Origin: Marinomonas ushuaiensis DSM 15871
GTDB taxonomy: Bacteria; Pseudomonadota; Gammaproteobacteria; Pseudomonadales; Marinomonadaceae
Assembly (NCBI RefSeq): GCF_000521805.1
Contig: NZ_JAMB01000012.1
Location: 26,031-90,030 of the forward strand
Direction of reading: 5' to 3'
DNA: 64,000 bases
Shown: positions 50,309 through 62,054 of the stretch, in pieces
How positions within the stretch are numbered: the stretch's first letter is position 1
How the letters are laid out: every line of letters begins with the position of its first letter
The notes under the pieces: generated by a model
Database searches by the model: none
Told to the model about the DNA's origin: nothing
Seen by the model: the letters and a program-made list of their open reading frames with translations, nothing else
Made by a program: the position numbers and the translations under genes

Positions 50309-51205
50309 ATGGATTTAAAAAGTAATGAAAGTTTCATAACGTGGCGTAGTAAGGTTGGTCGTCGCGGTTACATTCAGGGTTATGTGAATCACGTGTGTGA
50401 TAATAAACCAACCGTGCATTTTCTTCATGGTAATGGCTTTTCAGTAAAAACCTACACTCGCTTTTTAAAGCAACTTGATGGTTACAATTTGATTATGCAG
50501 GACGCTGCAGGTCATGGTGGTTCATCAATTGGAAAGCGTTTTGTTGGCTGGAATACGACAGCGTTGCATTTTTTAGACTCGCTCAATATACAGCGTGCAA
50601 CTTTGCCAAAAACAGAAATTATTGGCATGGGGCACAGCTTTGGTGGTTGCATGACTGTGCTGATGAATCAGCATAAAACACCTGTTTTTGATCGTATGAT
50701 TTTATTAGACCCAGCGCTTTTTCCTCCTCGATTAATATGGATGATGCGAGGTGTGAAATATGCGGGCCTGAAGAGCCAAATACCTTTAGCTCGACAGGCG
50801 CGTCGTCGCCGGACTCATTGGGATAATCTTGAGCAAGTGCGAGAAAATTTTTTTGAGAGGGGGACTTTCAAGGGTTGGGAAGGCGAGTGTTTAGATGATT
50901 ATATTTCTTCGTCGATCTGGCCTGATGAAAATGGTGGATACAAATTAGGTTGTCCTTCATGGATGGAGGCCGCCATTTTTTCCAGTTATCCAAAAGGCCT
51001 CTGGCGCGCTATTGCTAAAATATCTGTGCCTACTTACATCGTTCAGGGTAAAGATACATTTGATTACTTCAAAGAAGCGTATCGTTTTGCTGCTGAATTG
51101 AACCCTAATATTCATGTATTAGAGGTGGATGGTGGTCATTGCTTTATGCAGCAGGATTCAGCAGGCTCAGCGCAAGCTGTTTTGGAAATTTTGAAAGGCA
51201 AATAA
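50309..51205 (+). CDS. Alpha/beta hydrolase
   Basis: This is a predicted cytoplasmic esterase/lipase-fold protein of 298 residues; the substrate is unknown. The oxyanion segment HFLHGNGF is near residue 45. The nucleophile elbow GMGHSFGG carries the serine (about residue 112). The acid is probably in VQGKDTFDYF, and the catalytic histidine in VDGGHCFMQQ. No signal peptide is seen. It is divergent from fabA and convergent with ispB. No operon partner is visible. Confidence 0.85.
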   Translation: MDLKSNESFITWRSKVGRRGYIQGYVNHVCDNKPTVHFLHGNGFSVKTYTRFLKQLDGYNLIMQDAAGHGGSSIGKRFVGWNTTALHFLDSLNIQRATLPKTEIIGMGHSFGGCMTVLMNQHKTPVFDRMILLDPALFPPRLIWMMRGVKYAGLKSQIPLARQARRRRTHWDNLEQVRENFFERGTFKGWEGECLDDYISSSIWPDENGGYKLGCPSWMEAAIFSSYPKGLWRAIAKISVPTYIVQGKDTFDYFKEAYRFAAELNPNIHVLEVDGGHCFMQQDSAGSAQAVLEILKGK

Positions 51206-51264
51206 TTCTGAGTTAAATGATTGATTTAAGTGGAAAGGTGTCAGGCAAGAAAATTTGGAATGGA

Positions 51265-51312
51265 AGACATTAAGCCAAACACAAAAGAGATCATGTATTT
51301 GGCTTAATGTCT
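51265..51312. terminator. Perfect 15-bp inverted repeat between the hydrolase gene and ispB
   Basis: AGACATTAAGCCAAA (51265-51279) and TTTGGCTTAATGTCT (51298-51312) are perfect complements with an 18-nt loop. The right arm ends at the base before the ispB stop codon. No T-run follows on either strand, so it may be a Rho-assisted or RNA-stabilising end for both convergent genes. Confidence 0.6.
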
Positions 51313-52293
51313 CTAATTTCGTCGTTTTACCGATGCATGGGCCAAAGCCATTAATGCTTCTTTGTATTCTGATTCTGCTAGATTGGCAATGGCTGCGATA
51401 GCGAGGTCAGCTTGCTCTTGTGCTTTTTGTTCTGTGTATTCAATTGCTCCACAGCTTTGCACGTCGGTAATAATGGTTTCTAGTTGGTCTATTCCACCAG
51501 TTAAAATGGCTTGTTTTACTCTTTCTGACGCATCAGCTGTGCCGTACTTCATGGTATAGATCAAAGGAAGTGTTGGTTTGCCTTCAGCAAGGTCATCACC
51601 AACGCTTTTGCCCATTTCTTCTGCTGTACTGGTGTAATCCATTACGTCATCAATAAGCTGGAATGCGGTGCCGACATACATTCCGTATTGTCTTAGTGCT
51701 TCTTGATGTTCTGGATTAGCTTCTGCAATGACAGCGCCACAAAGTGCTGCACCCTCAAACAGTTTGGCTGTTTTGTATTGAATAACCTTTAAATAGCTTT
51801 CTTCGCTCGTGTCTGGATCGCCACAGTTGATAAGTTGTTGAACTTCACCTTCTGCAATGATGTTGGTGGTTTTGGCTAGAATGCTCATGCATTGCATGTT
51901 GCCAACATCAACCATGATTTGAAAGGCGCGAGAATATAAGAAATCGCCGACTAAAACGCTTGGTGCATTGCCCCATTCTTCATTGGCGGTTTTTTTACCG
52001 CGGCGCATGTCTGATTCATCAACAACGTCATCATGTAATAGAGTTGATGTGTGAATAAACTCTATGATGGTCGCCATTTGAATAGACTGATGCAGTTTTT
52101 GGGCGTCTAATTCGGCGCTTGCTTTTGCTGCTAGCAGAACTAAAAGAGGTCTAAGTCGCTTTCCACCATTGCTAATGATGTAGTAGCCAATCTGCTCAAT
52201 GAGAGGGATGTCACTGCTAAGCTGTGACACAATATAATCGTTCACTTGGCCAAATTCATTGGCCACAACATCATGTATTTGTATTGGTTGCAT
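51313..52293 (-). CDS. ispB: Octaprenyl diphosphate synthase
   Basis: This enzyme makes the all-trans polyprenyl diphosphate side chain of ubiquinone. The 326 residues have both aspartate-rich motifs: LLHDDVVDESD (first, DDxxD) and FQLIDDVMDYT (second). GGKRLRPLL at the N-terminus binds isopentenyl diphosphate. Position divergent from rplU-rpmA is the standard gammaproteobacterial order. Chain length (octaprenyl versus nonaprenyl) cannot be fixed from the sequence. Confidence 0.95.
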   Translation of the reverse strand: MQPIQIHDVVANEFGQVNDYIVSQLSSDIPLIEQIGYYIISNGGKRLRPLLVLLAAKASAELDAQKLHQSIQMATIIEFIHTSTLLHDDVVDESDMRRGKKTANEEWGNAPSVLVGDFLYSRAFQIMVDVGNMQCMSILAKTTNIIAEGEVQQLINCGDPDTSEESYLKVIQYKTAKLFEGAALCGAVIAEANPEHQEALRQYGMYVGTAFQLIDDVMDYTSTAEEMGKSVGDDLAEGKPTLPLIYTMKYGTADASERVKQAILTGGIDQLETIITDVQSCGAIEYTEQKAQEQADLAIAAIANLAESEYKEALMALAHASVKRRN

Positions 52294-52342
52294 GCAATTT
52301 CCGAAGCTAAAGTCATTCCAAGCTGATCAGCAAGTGTGCATC

Positions 52343-52371
52343 ATGCTAGGTAAGGGTTGTGTCAGGGTCAA
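52343..52371 (-). promoter_or_regulatory. Candidate promoter of ispB
   Basis: On the - strand TTGACC (52371-52366), a 17-nt spacer and TAGCAT (52348-52343) lie about 50 nt upstream of the ispB start. Confidence 0.55.
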
Positions 52372-52410
52372 CCCAAATTATTAAAAATATATAAAGACGT
52401 TGCTTTTCAC

Positions 52411-52439
52411 TTGTATTGGTTGATGTGATTTTGTACAAT
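52411..52439 (+). promoter_or_regulatory. Candidate promoter of rplU-rpmA
   Basis: TTGTAT (52411-52416), a 17-nt spacer and TACAAT (52434-52439) lie about 140 nt upstream of rplU. The leader in between is long and could have a regulatory role, but no clear structure was seen. Confidence 0.5.
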
Positions 52440-52576
52440 CTCGCGTCCGATTTACCCACATTTTGCTCCCTATCATATGGTTAGCGATTTTTGTCCGATT
52501 CGGTCATGAATTGATTGCCACTAGAAGTAGGTCAAATTCAATTTCAGTAGCCGGGTAAATCTTATTGGAGAAAGAC

Positions 52577-52885
52577 ATGTTTGCAGTGATCAAAACTGGC
52601 GGTAAGCAATACCGTGTAGAAGAAGGCCAAACCCTTAAGGTTGAGAAATTAGCTGTTGAAGAAGGTGGCGTTATTCAATTCGACGACGTTCTTCTTGTAT
52701 GCAATGGCGACGACGTTAAAGTTGGTGCACCAGTTGTAGAAGGCGCTAAAGTGACAGCTGAAGTTGTTACTCATGGTCGCGGAGATAAAGTGAAAATCTT
52801 GAAATTCCGTCGTCGTAAGCATTCTATGAAGCGTATGGGTCATCGTCAGTGGTTCACGGAAGTGAAAATAACTGGTATTAACTAA
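52577..52885 (+). CDS. rplU: 50S ribosomal protein L21
   Basis: L21 is an rRNA-binding protein of the large subunit. The ATG at 52577 gives 102 residues, [18 protein letters not shown], with a TTGGAG site 9 nt upstream; the in-frame extension from 52565 overlaps that site. The C-terminal [26 protein letters not shown] is diagnostic. It forms a pair with rpmA. Confidence 0.98.
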   Translation: MFAVIKTGGKQYRVEEGQTLKVEKLAVEEGGVIQFDDVLLVCNGDDVKVGAPVVEGAKVTAEVVTHGRGDKVKILKFRRRKHSMKRMGHRQWFTEVKITGIN

Positions 52886-52916
52886 GCGCTAACTATTCAA
52901 ATTTAAGGAGTAAGTC

Positions 52917-54474
<1,558 letters not shown>

Positions 54475-54506
54475 TTTGATTGGTGGACAGAAGTAGAGTC
54501 ATGATG

Positions 54507-55625
54507 ATGCGAGAGAAGATTGCGAAGGCGCAGCGTATAGTTGTCAAAATAGGCAGTGCGTTGTTGACGAATGACGGGCAGGGTTTGGATGTTGCGCGGA
54601 TTGGTCTTTGGGTTGCTCAGATTGCTCAATTGCGAGCGCAAGGCAAAGAAGTGGTCTTGGTATCTTCGGGTTCCATTGCGGCTGGTATGAAACGTCTTGG
54701 CTTCACTTCTCGCCCCACTCAAGTTAATGAACTCCAGGCTGCTGCTGCCGTTGGGCAAATGGAGTTGGTTGGGGTTTATGAGTCCCATTTTGAGAAGCAT
54801 GGTTTGTGTACGGCGCAGATTTTACTGACTCATGATGATTTATCGAATCGACGTCGCTATTTAAACGCACGGTCTTCGTTGAGAACGTTACTTGGATTTG
54901 GTGTTGTACCTATTATTAATGAGAACGACACAGTTGTAACTGATGAAATTCGTTTTGGTGATAATGATACGTTAGGCGCCTTGGTTGCTAACTTGGTTGA
55001 GGCGGATGCGTTAATTATTTTGACAGATCAGCAGGGATTGTTTGATAAAAATCCACGAGACTACCCAGACGCAACATTAATATCTCATGCTTCGGCGTCT
55101 GATGATCGTTTGGAGTCAATGGCCAGTGGTGGTGCTGGGTTGTTGGGGAGTGGCGGAATGCTAACTAAGGTTCGTGCTGCACGTTTGGCTGCGCGTTCTG
55201 GGGCTGATACCTTGATTGCTTCTGGTCGAGAAGATAATGTGATTCCTAGAGTGGCGATGGGTGAATCTATTGGTACTTGGTTAGAGCCGGATTATTGTCG
55301 CCAAGCTGCGCGGAAGTTATGGATTGCTGGGCATCTGAAAAGCCGAGGTTCTTTGGTTCTGGATACGGGTGCTGTAAGGGCCTTGCGAGAAGAGGGAACC
55401 AGTTTGTTAGCCGTTGGCGTTAAAGATGCGGAAGGTTCGTTTTCTCGTGGTGATATGGTGGTTTGTGTGGATGAACTCGGTGTGCTGGTTGCTCGAGGTT
55501 TGATTAACTACAGTGTTGCCGAAACGCTTAAATTACTTGGCCAGCCATCGTCTAATATTGGTGGTATCTTGGGGTATGAAGCTGAACCTGAGTTAATTCA
55601 CCGAGATGATTTGGTGATTATTTAA
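54507..55625 (+). CDS. proB: Glutamate 5-kinase
   Basis: ProB performs the first committed step of proline synthesis, glutamate to gamma-glutamyl phosphate. Of three successive ATGs (54501, 54504, 54507) the last gives [20 protein letters not shown], matching pseudomonad starts, and TAGAG lies 8 nt upstream; length is then 372 residues. The kinase domain has [17 protein letters not shown] and [23 protein letters not shown] domain follows from about residue 280. It is in tandem with obgE and dgkA. Confidence 0.96.
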   Translation: MREKIAKAQRIVVKIGSALLTNDGQGLDVARIGLWVAQIAQLRAQGKEVVLVSSGSIAAGMKRLGFTSRPTQVNELQAAAAVGQMELVGVYESHFEKHGLCTAQILLTHDDLSNRRRYLNARSSLRTLLGFGVVPIINENDTVVTDEIRFGDNDTLGALVANLVEADALIILTDQQGLFDKNPRDYPDATLISHASASDDRLESMASGGAGLLGSGGMLTKVRAARLAARSGADTLIASGREDNVIPRVAMGESIGTWLEPDYCRQAARKLWIAGHLKSRGSLVLDTGAVRALREEGTSLLAVGVKDAEGSFSRGDMVVCVDELGVLVARGLINYSVAETLKLLGQPSSNIGGILGYEAEPELIHRDDLVII

Positions 55626-55639
55626 AGGGAATAGTTGTT

Positions 55640-56002
55640 ATGGCAAAGCCGGGAAAAGTAGGATTGAGTCGAGTTTTTGGCGCATCTAAATATTCTTACC
55701 AGGGTTTACGAGCGCAATGGAGGCATGAAGCGGCCTTTCGTCAGGAGGCGTGCTTGTTTCTAATATCTTTGCCTTTTGCTATTTGGCTTGGCGATAGTGG
55801 TCTTGAGCGTGCTGTATTGATTTTTTCTGTTGGGATGGTGTTGGTTGTCGAAACGTTGAACTCAAGTGTTGAGGCTGTGGTTGATAGAATCAGTCATGAG
55901 CATCATGAGCTTTCTGGTCGCGCAAAGGATTTGGGCTCAGCGGCGGTAATGCTTACTTTGATTTTAGCGGCTGTTGTGTGGTTGGTTGTCTTGTTTGGGT
56001 AG
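55640..56002 (+). CDS. dgkA: Diacylglycerol kinase
   Basis: This small integral-membrane kinase returns diacylglycerol to phosphatidic acid. The 120 residues contain an amphipathic N-terminus and three hydrophobic helices. Conserved residues are EAAFRQE, VETLNSSVEAVVDRIS and the RAKDLGSAAV signature. It follows proB by 14 nt with an AAAGGGAATAG site, so it is probably the last gene of the obgE-proB-dgkA unit, which ends at a bidirectional terminator. Confidence 0.95.
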   Translation: MAKPGKVGLSRVFGASKYSYQGLRAQWRHEAAFRQEACLFLISLPFAIWLGDSGLERAVLIFSVGMVLVVETLNSSVEAVVDRISHEHHELSGRAKDLGSAAVMLTLILAAVVWLVVLFG

Positions 56003-56043
56003 TGGTTTTTGATATGCGTGCGTTAGGTGCGTTTTAAAGATAT

Positions 56044-56073
56044 AAAAAAACCGGCATTTGCCGGTTTTTTTAT
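56044..56073. terminator. Bidirectional terminator between dgkA and rpsT
   Basis: ACCGGCA and TGCCGGT pair around TT near 56050-56065, flanked by seven A and seven T. It serves both convergent genes. Confidence 0.93.
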
Positions 56074-56078
56074 AGGTA

Positions 56079-56342
56079 TTAGGCCAGTGCTTTGATTTTA
56101 GCACTCAAGCGGCTCTTATGACGAGCTGCTTTGTTTTTGTGATATAGGCCTTTGTCAGCGGCTTTGTCTAGCTTTGAAGTTGCTAGAACGTAAGCTGCTT
56201 GTGCGTCAGCTTGATTGCCTGATTCAATAGCTGCATCTACTTTTTTCAAGTATGTGCGAACCATAGAACGAAGGCTACCATTGTGAGCGCGGCTTTTAAT
56301 TGCTTGGCGCGCGCGTTTTTTTGAACCGGCGGAATTTGCCAC
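56079..56342 (-). CDS. rpsT: 30S ribosomal protein S20
   Basis: S20 is a helical primary 16S rRNA-binding protein. The 87 residues equal the E. coli length. The N-terminus reads [21 protein letters not shown] and the C-terminal half [20 protein letters not shown]. It is monocistronic on the - strand, divergent from murJ, a typical gammaproteobacterial arrangement. A GGAGCC site lies before the ATG. Confidence 0.98.
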   Translation of the reverse strand: MANSAGSKKRARQAIKSRAHNGSLRSMVRTYLKKVDAAIESGNQADAQAAYVLATSKLDKAADKGLYHKNKAARHKSRLSAKIKALA

Positions 56343-56467
56343 GGTCTGGCTCCTTTAAATTTTAGAATAAATGACTCAGCACTCTGCTGCGCCATGAAAT
56401 TAATGTCAAGTTTTAACTTTAAAATCTCGCGGCGGATTTTACCAGTTTTTGGCGCTGTCACAACCCT

Positions 56468-56473
56468 ATTATA
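56468..56473 (-). promoter_or_regulatory. -10 element of the rpsT promoter
   Basis: A consensus TATAAT (56473-56468, - strand) preceded by TTTG lies 126 nt upstream of rpsT. No good -35 is found at 16-18 nt. Confidence 0.5.
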
Positions 56474-56571
56474 CAAATATTAGGCAAATGAGTTTATATA
56501 TTTGGCTGCGTTACACTATCTGCTGGTGTTATTCTTGGGGGATATGTTTATTTGGTGTGTCATGAAATTGT

Positions 56572-58140
56572 ATGTCTGAAATAAATTCCACTCCTGACAA
56601 AAGTCGTAAGTCTTTGTCTTTATTGCGTTCTGGTATCTTGGTTTCTATTTGTACCTTCCTTTCTCGCATCTTGGGTTTGGTGAGGGATGCGGCTTTAGCT
56701 TATGTTTTAGGTGCGAGTGGTAGCGCAGACGCATTTTATGTTGCTTTTAAAATTCCGAACTTTTTTCGACGTTTATTTGCAGAAGGGGCGTTTGCTCAAG
56801 CGTTTGTTCCTGTATTAAGTGATTATCGAATAAATGAAGGGAAGGGAGAAGTTCGTGCTTTAGTTGCTGCTGTCTCCGGGTCTCTTGCTCTGGTTTTATT
56901 ATGCGTTACTGTTGTGTTTATGGTTTGCGCGCCTTGGGTTGTGTATATTTTTGCGCCTGGTTTTGCGGCTGATGGTAGTCAATCTGTTTTAACCGCGGAT
57001 TTACTGGTAATTACTTTCCCTTATTTGTTGTTTATTTCTTTGACGGCATTGGCGGGCGGTATTCTGAATGCTCATGGTGAGTATGCAGTTCCTGCTATTA
57101 CGCCTATTTTTCTGAACCTCTCTTTAATTGTTGCGACACTGTATTTTGCTCGTTCAGCTGCACAGGCGGAAGTGGCTGTTGCGTGGGGTGTGTTTTTCGC
57201 TGGATTAATACAGTTAATGTTTCAGGTGCCTTTTTTGGCAAGGTTGCGTTTGCTGCCTATGCCTACGTTGGGTTTTCGACATCCAGGCGTAAAGCGGATT
57301 TTGCTTTTAATGGGGCCAGCCTTATTTGGCGTCTCTGTTAGTCAGATTAATTTGTTGTTAGATACTGTGTTGGCGTCTTTTCTGCAAACGGGCAGTATTA
57401 CTTGGTTATATTTGTCAGATCGTTTGTATGAGTTGCCTTTGGGCATTTTTGCTATTGCGATCAGTACGGTTATCTTGCCTTCATTGTCTCGTAGTTTTGC
57501 TGGAGGTGAGGCTGGTGGTTTCTCTAAAACGTTAGATTGGGCGTTGCGTCTTTTATTGTTAATTGCGATTCCATCAGCATTGGCTTTGTTTATGCTGGCA
57601 GAGCCTTTGATAGCGACTATTTTCTATCGTGGTGAGTTGACTGTGAATGATGTGGAAAAAGCGGCGCAGAGCTTACAGGCTTATTCATTGGGCTTGGTGT
57701 TTATGATGTTGATTAAAGTCTTGGCGCCTGGCTATTACGCTCGACAAGATACCAAAACACCAGTGCGCATTGGGATTATTGCGATGGCGTCTAATATGGT
57801 TCTGAATTTGATTTTAGTTTGGCCTCTAGGTCATGTTGGTTTGGCTTTGGCGACAAGCTTGTCTGCAGGGTTGAATGCTTTTTTGCTGTGGCGTGGATTG
57901 TATAAACAAGGGCATCATGTATTTTCTCCTGAGTGGCGTAAATTGATGCGTATCTTACTTTGTGCGACCTTGGCGCTAGGTGGTTGTTTGTATTTCTACC
58001 TTCAGCAAGGGTGGCAGTGGACTCAAATGAGTGATTTGTACCGAGTTGGTTATATTTTGTTGATAGTGGTGAGTGGTGTTTCTGCTTATGGCTTTGTTGC
58101 TGTGGCGGCGGGTTTGCGTCCATCTATTTTGAAGCTCTAG
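56572..58140 (+). CDS. murJ: Lipid II flippase MurJ
   Basis: MurJ is an inner-membrane MOP-superfamily flippase that moves lipid II outward for peptidoglycan synthesis. The 522 residues have about 14 hydrophobic segments. Conserved are SRILGLVRDAALAYVLGAS and SADAFYVAFKIPNFFRRLFAEGAFAQAFVPV at the N-terminus, and GYYARQDTKTPVRIGI further on. The start ATG at 56572 lacks a clear ribosome binding site. It heads the conserved run murJ-ribF-ileS-lspA-fkpB-ispH. Confidence 0.96.
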   Translation: MSEINSTPDKSRKSLSLLRSGILVSICTFLSRILGLVRDAALAYVLGASGSADAFYVAFKIPNFFRRLFAEGAFAQAFVPVLSDYRINEGKGEVRALVAAVSGSLALVLLCVTVVFMVCAPWVVYIFAPGFAADGSQSVLTADLLVITFPYLLFISLTALAGGILNAHGEYAVPAITPIFLNLSLIVATLYFARSAAQAEVAVAWGVFFAGLIQLMFQVPFLARLRLLPMPTLGFRHPGVKRILLLMGPALFGVSVSQINLLLDTVLASFLQTGSITWLYLSDRLYELPLGIFAIAISTVILPSLSRSFAGGEAGGFSKTLDWALRLLLLIAIPSALALFMLAEPLIATIFYRGELTVNDVEKAAQSLQAYSLGLVFMMLIKVLAPGYYARQDTKTPVRIGIIAMASNMVLNLILVWPLGHVGLALATSLSAGLNAFLLWRGLYKQGHHVFSPEWRKLMRILLCATLALGGCLYFYLQQGWQWTQMSDLYRVGYILLIVVSGVSAYGFVAVAAGLRPSILKL

Positions 58141-58165
58141 TGTCTTTTTGTTTCTGGAAGGGGGT

Positions 58166-58182
58166 TTGCACAGCTTGTGCAA
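58166..58182. other. 17-bp palindrome between murJ and ribF
   Basis: TTGCACA and TGTGCAA are perfect inverted copies around GCT. It lies 26 nt after the murJ stop, upstream of a TATAAT (58215-58220). It could be an operator or a small hairpin; no T-tract follows. Confidence 0.45.
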
Positions 58183-58214
58183 GTTCTGGCCTACCTTCAT
58201 CTTGTTAACTGCTA

Positions 58215-58220
58215 TATAAT
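58215..58220 (+). promoter_or_regulatory. -10 element upstream of ribF
   Basis: A consensus TATAAT within GCTATATAATCG lies about 50 nt before ribF. The -35 region is not convincing. It suggests an internal promoter for ribF-ileS-lspA-fkpB-ispH. Confidence 0.5.
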
Positions 58221-58268
58221 CGCGGTTATTTTTCCGATGCGGTGTCTAATTGTTTTGTACGGGGTTCT

Positions 58269-59204
58269 ATGGAGTTAATTCGCGGTATTCATAATATCCG
58301 TTCAAAGCATAAAGAATGTGTGCTGACGATTGGGAATTTTGACGGTGTTCATTTGGGGCATAGTGCTATTTTGGCAAGGGTCAAAGCACTTGCTAAGCAA
58401 TATGATGCGCCGGCTGGAATCATGATTTTTGAACCTCAGCCAAGAGAGTTTTTTGCACCAGAAAGTGCTCCGGGTCGTATTGGTCGCTTGCGAGATAAAG
58501 TTAGATTGTTGGAAGGACAGGGGATTGATTATGTTCTTTGTATGCCTTTCAACCCAAAATTACAGCAACTAAAGGCACAGGCATTTTGTCAGCAGATTTT
58601 GCTAGACGGTTTGACGGTAAAGCATTTGGTTGTTGGTGATGACTTTCGATTTGGTTGTGATCGTCAGGGGGATTTTGATTACTTGCAAGAGTTCGGTAGT
58701 CAAAATGGTTTTGATGTTGAAAATACGCCTTCTGTTTTAAATGGATTGGGTGAGCGAGTTAGTAGCACGTTAGTAAGAAGTGCTCTTGAGCGTGGTGATG
58801 TTTTGGCTGCTCAAGCGAATATGGGTCACTCTGTGTCTTTGAGTGGTCGAGTTGTACATGGTCAGCAATTAGGGCGTAAGCTTGGGTTTCCGACAGCGAA
58901 TGTTCATCTCAAAGGAATTAAATCTGCGTTATCTGGTGTGTATGCTGTGACGTTAGAAGCGGACGGTGTATCTCATAATGGCGTGGCTAATATTGGTGTG
59001 CGACCTACCGTTCAAGGTAAGACACCAATACTAGAAGTGCATGTATTCGATTTTAATGGCGACTTGTATGATAAGTATGTGCAAGTGACTTTTTGTCAGT
59101 TTATTAGATCGGAAAGAAAAATGGCCGGCTTAGAAGCGCTGGAAAAACAAATTCAATGTGATAAAGAAGAGGCGTTACGTTTCTTTGTCCAATCAGTGAA
59201 CTGA
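58269..59204 (+). CDS. ribF: Bifunctional riboflavin kinase/FAD synthetase
   Basis: RibF converts riboflavin to FMN and then FAD. The ATG at 58269 (311 residues, MELIRGIHNIRSKHKE) has GGGG just upstream; the longer frame from 58242 is rejected. The nucleotidyltransferase domain has LTIGNFDGVHLGHSAIL and VVGDDFRFGCDRQGD. The kinase domain has GRKLGFPTANV and GVANIGVRPT. It is followed by ileS after 27 nt. Confidence 0.97.
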   Translation: MELIRGIHNIRSKHKECVLTIGNFDGVHLGHSAILARVKALAKQYDAPAGIMIFEPQPREFFAPESAPGRIGRLRDKVRLLEGQGIDYVLCMPFNPKLQQLKAQAFCQQILLDGLTVKHLVVGDDFRFGCDRQGDFDYLQEFGSQNGFDVENTPSVLNGLGERVSSTLVRSALERGDVLAAQANMGHSVSLSGRVVHGQQLGRKLGFPTANVHLKGIKSALSGVYAVTLEADGVSHNGVANIGVRPTVQGKTPILEVHVFDFNGDLYDKYVQVTFCQFIRSERKMAGLEALEKQIQCDKEEALRFFVQSVN

Positions 59205-59231
59205 TGATCTTTGAGGATAAGTGGATAAACC

Positions 59232-62054
59232 ATGAGTGATTATAAACCGACACTGAATTTGCCAAATACCGATTTCCCAATGCGTGGAGATTTGGCAAAA
59301 CGTGAACCTGTAATGTTGAAACATTGGCAGGATATGGATCTGTATCAGAAAGTGCGTGATGTAAGTAAAGGTCGTAAATCTTTTATTCTTCATGATGGCC
59401 CTCCGTACGCAAATGGCAGTATTCATATTGGTCATGCGGTTAACAAAATCCTCAAAGATATTATTGTTAAGTCAAAAACGGTTAGTGGTTTTGATGCGCC
59501 TTATATCCCAGGTTGGGATTGTCACGGTTTGCCGATTGAGCACAAAGTTGAGCAACTTATAGGTAAAGCTGGAACAAAAGTTTCCTATAAAGAGTTTCGT
59601 GCTAAATGCCGCGAATACGCTTACACACAAATCGAAGAACAGAAGAAAGACTTTATTCGTCTTGGTGTCATGGGAGATTGGGAAAACCCTTATCTGACTA
59701 TGAACTTCCAGACGGAAGCGAATATCGTTCGAGCTTTGGGTAAGATCGCTGAAAATGGCCATCTAGTAAAAGGCTTTAAGCCAGTTTACTGGAGCGTTGT
59801 TGGTGGGTCTGCGCTCGCGGAAGCGGAAGTGGAATATCAAGATAAAACGTCTTTGTCTTTGGATGTGCGTTATGCGCCGAAAGATGAAGAGGTTTTATTG
59901 GCTAAGTTCTCTGATGTAGAAGGTGAAGGTAAGGTTTCTGTTGTTATTTGGACGACGACGCCTTGGACATTGCCTGCGAGCCAAGCGGTTTCTGTTCATC
60001 CTGAGTTTAATTATGCACTTGTTGAAGTGGATATGGGCTTGGGTAAAGAGCGCTTGATTGTTGCTGAAGATATGGTCGAAGGTTTGATGGCGCGTTATGG
60101 TGTTGCAGATTTCCGTATAGTTGGTCGTGCTGTTGGCGCTGAATTGAATGGCACAATGTTAGATCACCCATTCCTAGAGCGTGATATTCCTGTCATTTTG
60201 GGTGAGCACGTAACAACTGAAGCGGGTACGGGTTGTGTTCATACTGCTCCTGATCACGGCGTAGACGATTTTAATGTTGGTCGTGAAAATGGTATTGGTA
60301 CAATCAACCTTGTGCAAGATAATGGAGTTTACACTGAAGCGGCTGGCGAATTTTCAGGTTTGCATGTTTATAAAGTCGATGGTGCTGTATTAGAAGCGCT
60401 TAATCGTAATAATGCCTTGGTTTTTGAATCGAAAATTTTCCACAGTTATCCACATTGCTGGCGTACTAAAACGCCACTTATCTTCCGTGCTACGCCTCAA
60501 TGGTTTATTAGCATGACAAAGGAAGGTTTGTTGGATGCGGCTAAGCATGCTGTTGAAGGTGTTAAATGGGTTCCAAGCTGGGGTCAAAATCGCATGGAAG
60601 GGATGTTGAATAACAGCCCTGACTGGTGTGTGTCTCGTCAGCGTACTTGGGGTGTGCCGATTGCTTTGTTTATTAACAAAGAAACTCAAGAGCTTCATCC
60701 GGAAACGCCTCGTTTAATTGAAGAAGTGGCTAAGCGTATTGAAGTCGAAGGAATCGATGCTTGGTTTGAAATGGAAGCCGAAGAGTTATTGGGTGCGGAT
60801 GCTGATAAATACAGCAAGGTAACCGATACGTTGGATGTTTGGTTCGATTCTGGTGTAACGCATTATTCGGTTATCGACCAGCGCGATGAATTGAGCTTTC
60901 CTGCCGATTTGTATTTAGAAGGTTCGGACCAGCATCGTGGTTGGTTCCAATCTTCGCTTAAAACATCGATTGCTATTCGCGGTGTACCACCTTATAAGCA
61001 AGTGCTTACTCACGGTTTTACCGTTGATGGCGATGGCCGTAAGATGTCTAAATCTTTGGGTAATGTATTATCGCCTCAAAAAGTAATGGATACGCTGGGT
61101 GCCGATATTATTCGTTTGTGGGTAGCAGCAACCGATTACACGACTGAAATGACAGTGTCTGATGAAATTCTTAAGCGAGTTGCTGATTCATACCGTCGTA
61201 TCCGTAATACGGCACGATTTATGATGGCGAACTTGAATGGTTTTGACCCAGCAAAAGACATTGTTTCTTCAAGCGACATGCTTGCGTTGGATAAGTGGAT
61301 TATTGATCGTGCGGCATTGCTGCAAAAAGAATTGGATACAGCTTACAACGAATATCAATTCCACACAGTGAACCAGAAAATTCAAAACTTCTGTTCTGTA
61401 GATTTAGGTGGCTTTTACCTAGATGTTATTAAAGATCGCCAGTACACGACACAAGAAGACAGTTTAGCGCGTCGTTCTGCACAAACTGCTTTGTATCATG
61501 TGATGGAAGCCTTCTCTCGTTGGATTGCTCCGGTTTTGAGTTTTACCGCCGATGAAATTTGGCAAGCACTCCCAGGTGAGCGTGGTGAATCTGTTTTCTT
61601 GGAGACATGGTACGAAGGTTTGGAAGAGTTGTCTGGTGATGAAGTGCTCGGTCGTGAGTTTTGGAAAAATGTATTGGAAGCTAAGGTAGCTATCAATAAG
61701 GTCATTGAGGCGGCTCGTAGTGAAGGCAAAATGAAAGCCAGTTTGAGCGCTGAAATTACGCTTTATTGCGATGATGCTTTGCAAACAACATTAAACCGTC
61801 TCGGTGATGAGTTGCGTTTCGTCTTAATTGCCTCAGAAGTGAATGTGTTGCCTATATCTGACGCACCAGAAAATGCCGCTGAAACGGATTTAACCGGTCT
61901 GAAGGTTCATGTTGAATTGAGTAAAAATACTAAGTGTGTACGCTGTTGGCACCATAGAGAAGAAGTTGGAAAACGTGAGGCGCACCCTGAATTGTGTGAC
62001 CGTTGTATCTCTAACTTACCAGATGGGGAAGGTGAGAAACGCCTGTACGCCTAA
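59232..62054 (+). CDS. ileS: Isoleucyl-tRNA synthetase
   Basis: This class I synthetase charges tRNA-Ile and edits valine. The 940 residues match E. coli (938). The HIGH motif is in [18 protein letters not shown] (about residue 58-75). The editing domain has the threonine-rich [20 protein letters not shown] is in [14 protein letters not shown]. The C-terminal zinc finger uses [12 protein letters not shown] and CDRCISNL. This is the bacterial-type enzyme that is usually mupirocin sensitive. The stop overlaps the lspA start as TAATG. Confidence 0.98.
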   Translation: MSDYKPTLNLPNTDFPMRGDLAKREPVMLKHWQDMDLYQKVRDVSKGRKSFILHDGPPYANGSIHIGHAVNKILKDIIVKSKTVSGFDAPYIPGWDCHGLPIEHKVEQLIGKAGTKVSYKEFRAKCREYAYTQIEEQKKDFIRLGVMGDWENPYLTMNFQTEANIVRALGKIAENGHLVKGFKPVYWSVVGGSALAEAEVEYQDKTSLSLDVRYAPKDEEVLLAKFSDVEGEGKVSVVIWTTTPWTLPASQAVSVHPEFNYALVEVDMGLGKERLIVAEDMVEGLMARYGVADFRIVGRAVGAELNGTMLDHPFLERDIPVILGEHVTTEAGTGCVHTAPDHGVDDFNVGRENGIGTINLVQDNGVYTEAAGEFSGLHVYKVDGAVLEALNRNNALVFESKIFHSYPHCWRTKTPLIFRATPQWFISMTKEGLLDAAKHAVEGVKWVPSWGQNRMEGMLNNSPDWCVSRQRTWGVPIALFINKETQELHPETPRLIEEVAKRIEVEGIDAWFEMEAEELLGADADKYSKVTDTLDVWFDSGVTHYSVIDQRDELSFPADLYLEGSDQHRGWFQSSLKTSIAIRGVPPYKQVLTHGFTVDGDGRKMSKSLGNVLSPQKVMDTLGADIIRLWVAATDYTTEMTVSDEILKRVADSYRRIRNTARFMMANLNGFDPAKDIVSSSDMLALDKWIIDRAALLQKELDTAYNEYQFHTVNQKIQNFCSVDLGGFYLDVIKDRQYTTQEDSLARRSAQTALYHVMEAFSRWIAPVLSFTADEIWQALPGERGESVFLETWYEGLEELSGDEVLGREFWKNVLEAKVAINKVIEAARSEGKMKASLSAEITLYCDDALQTTLNRLGDELRFVLIASEVNVLPISDAPENAAETDLTGLKVHVELSKNTKCVRCWHHREEVGKREAHPELCDRCISNLPDGEGEKRLYA

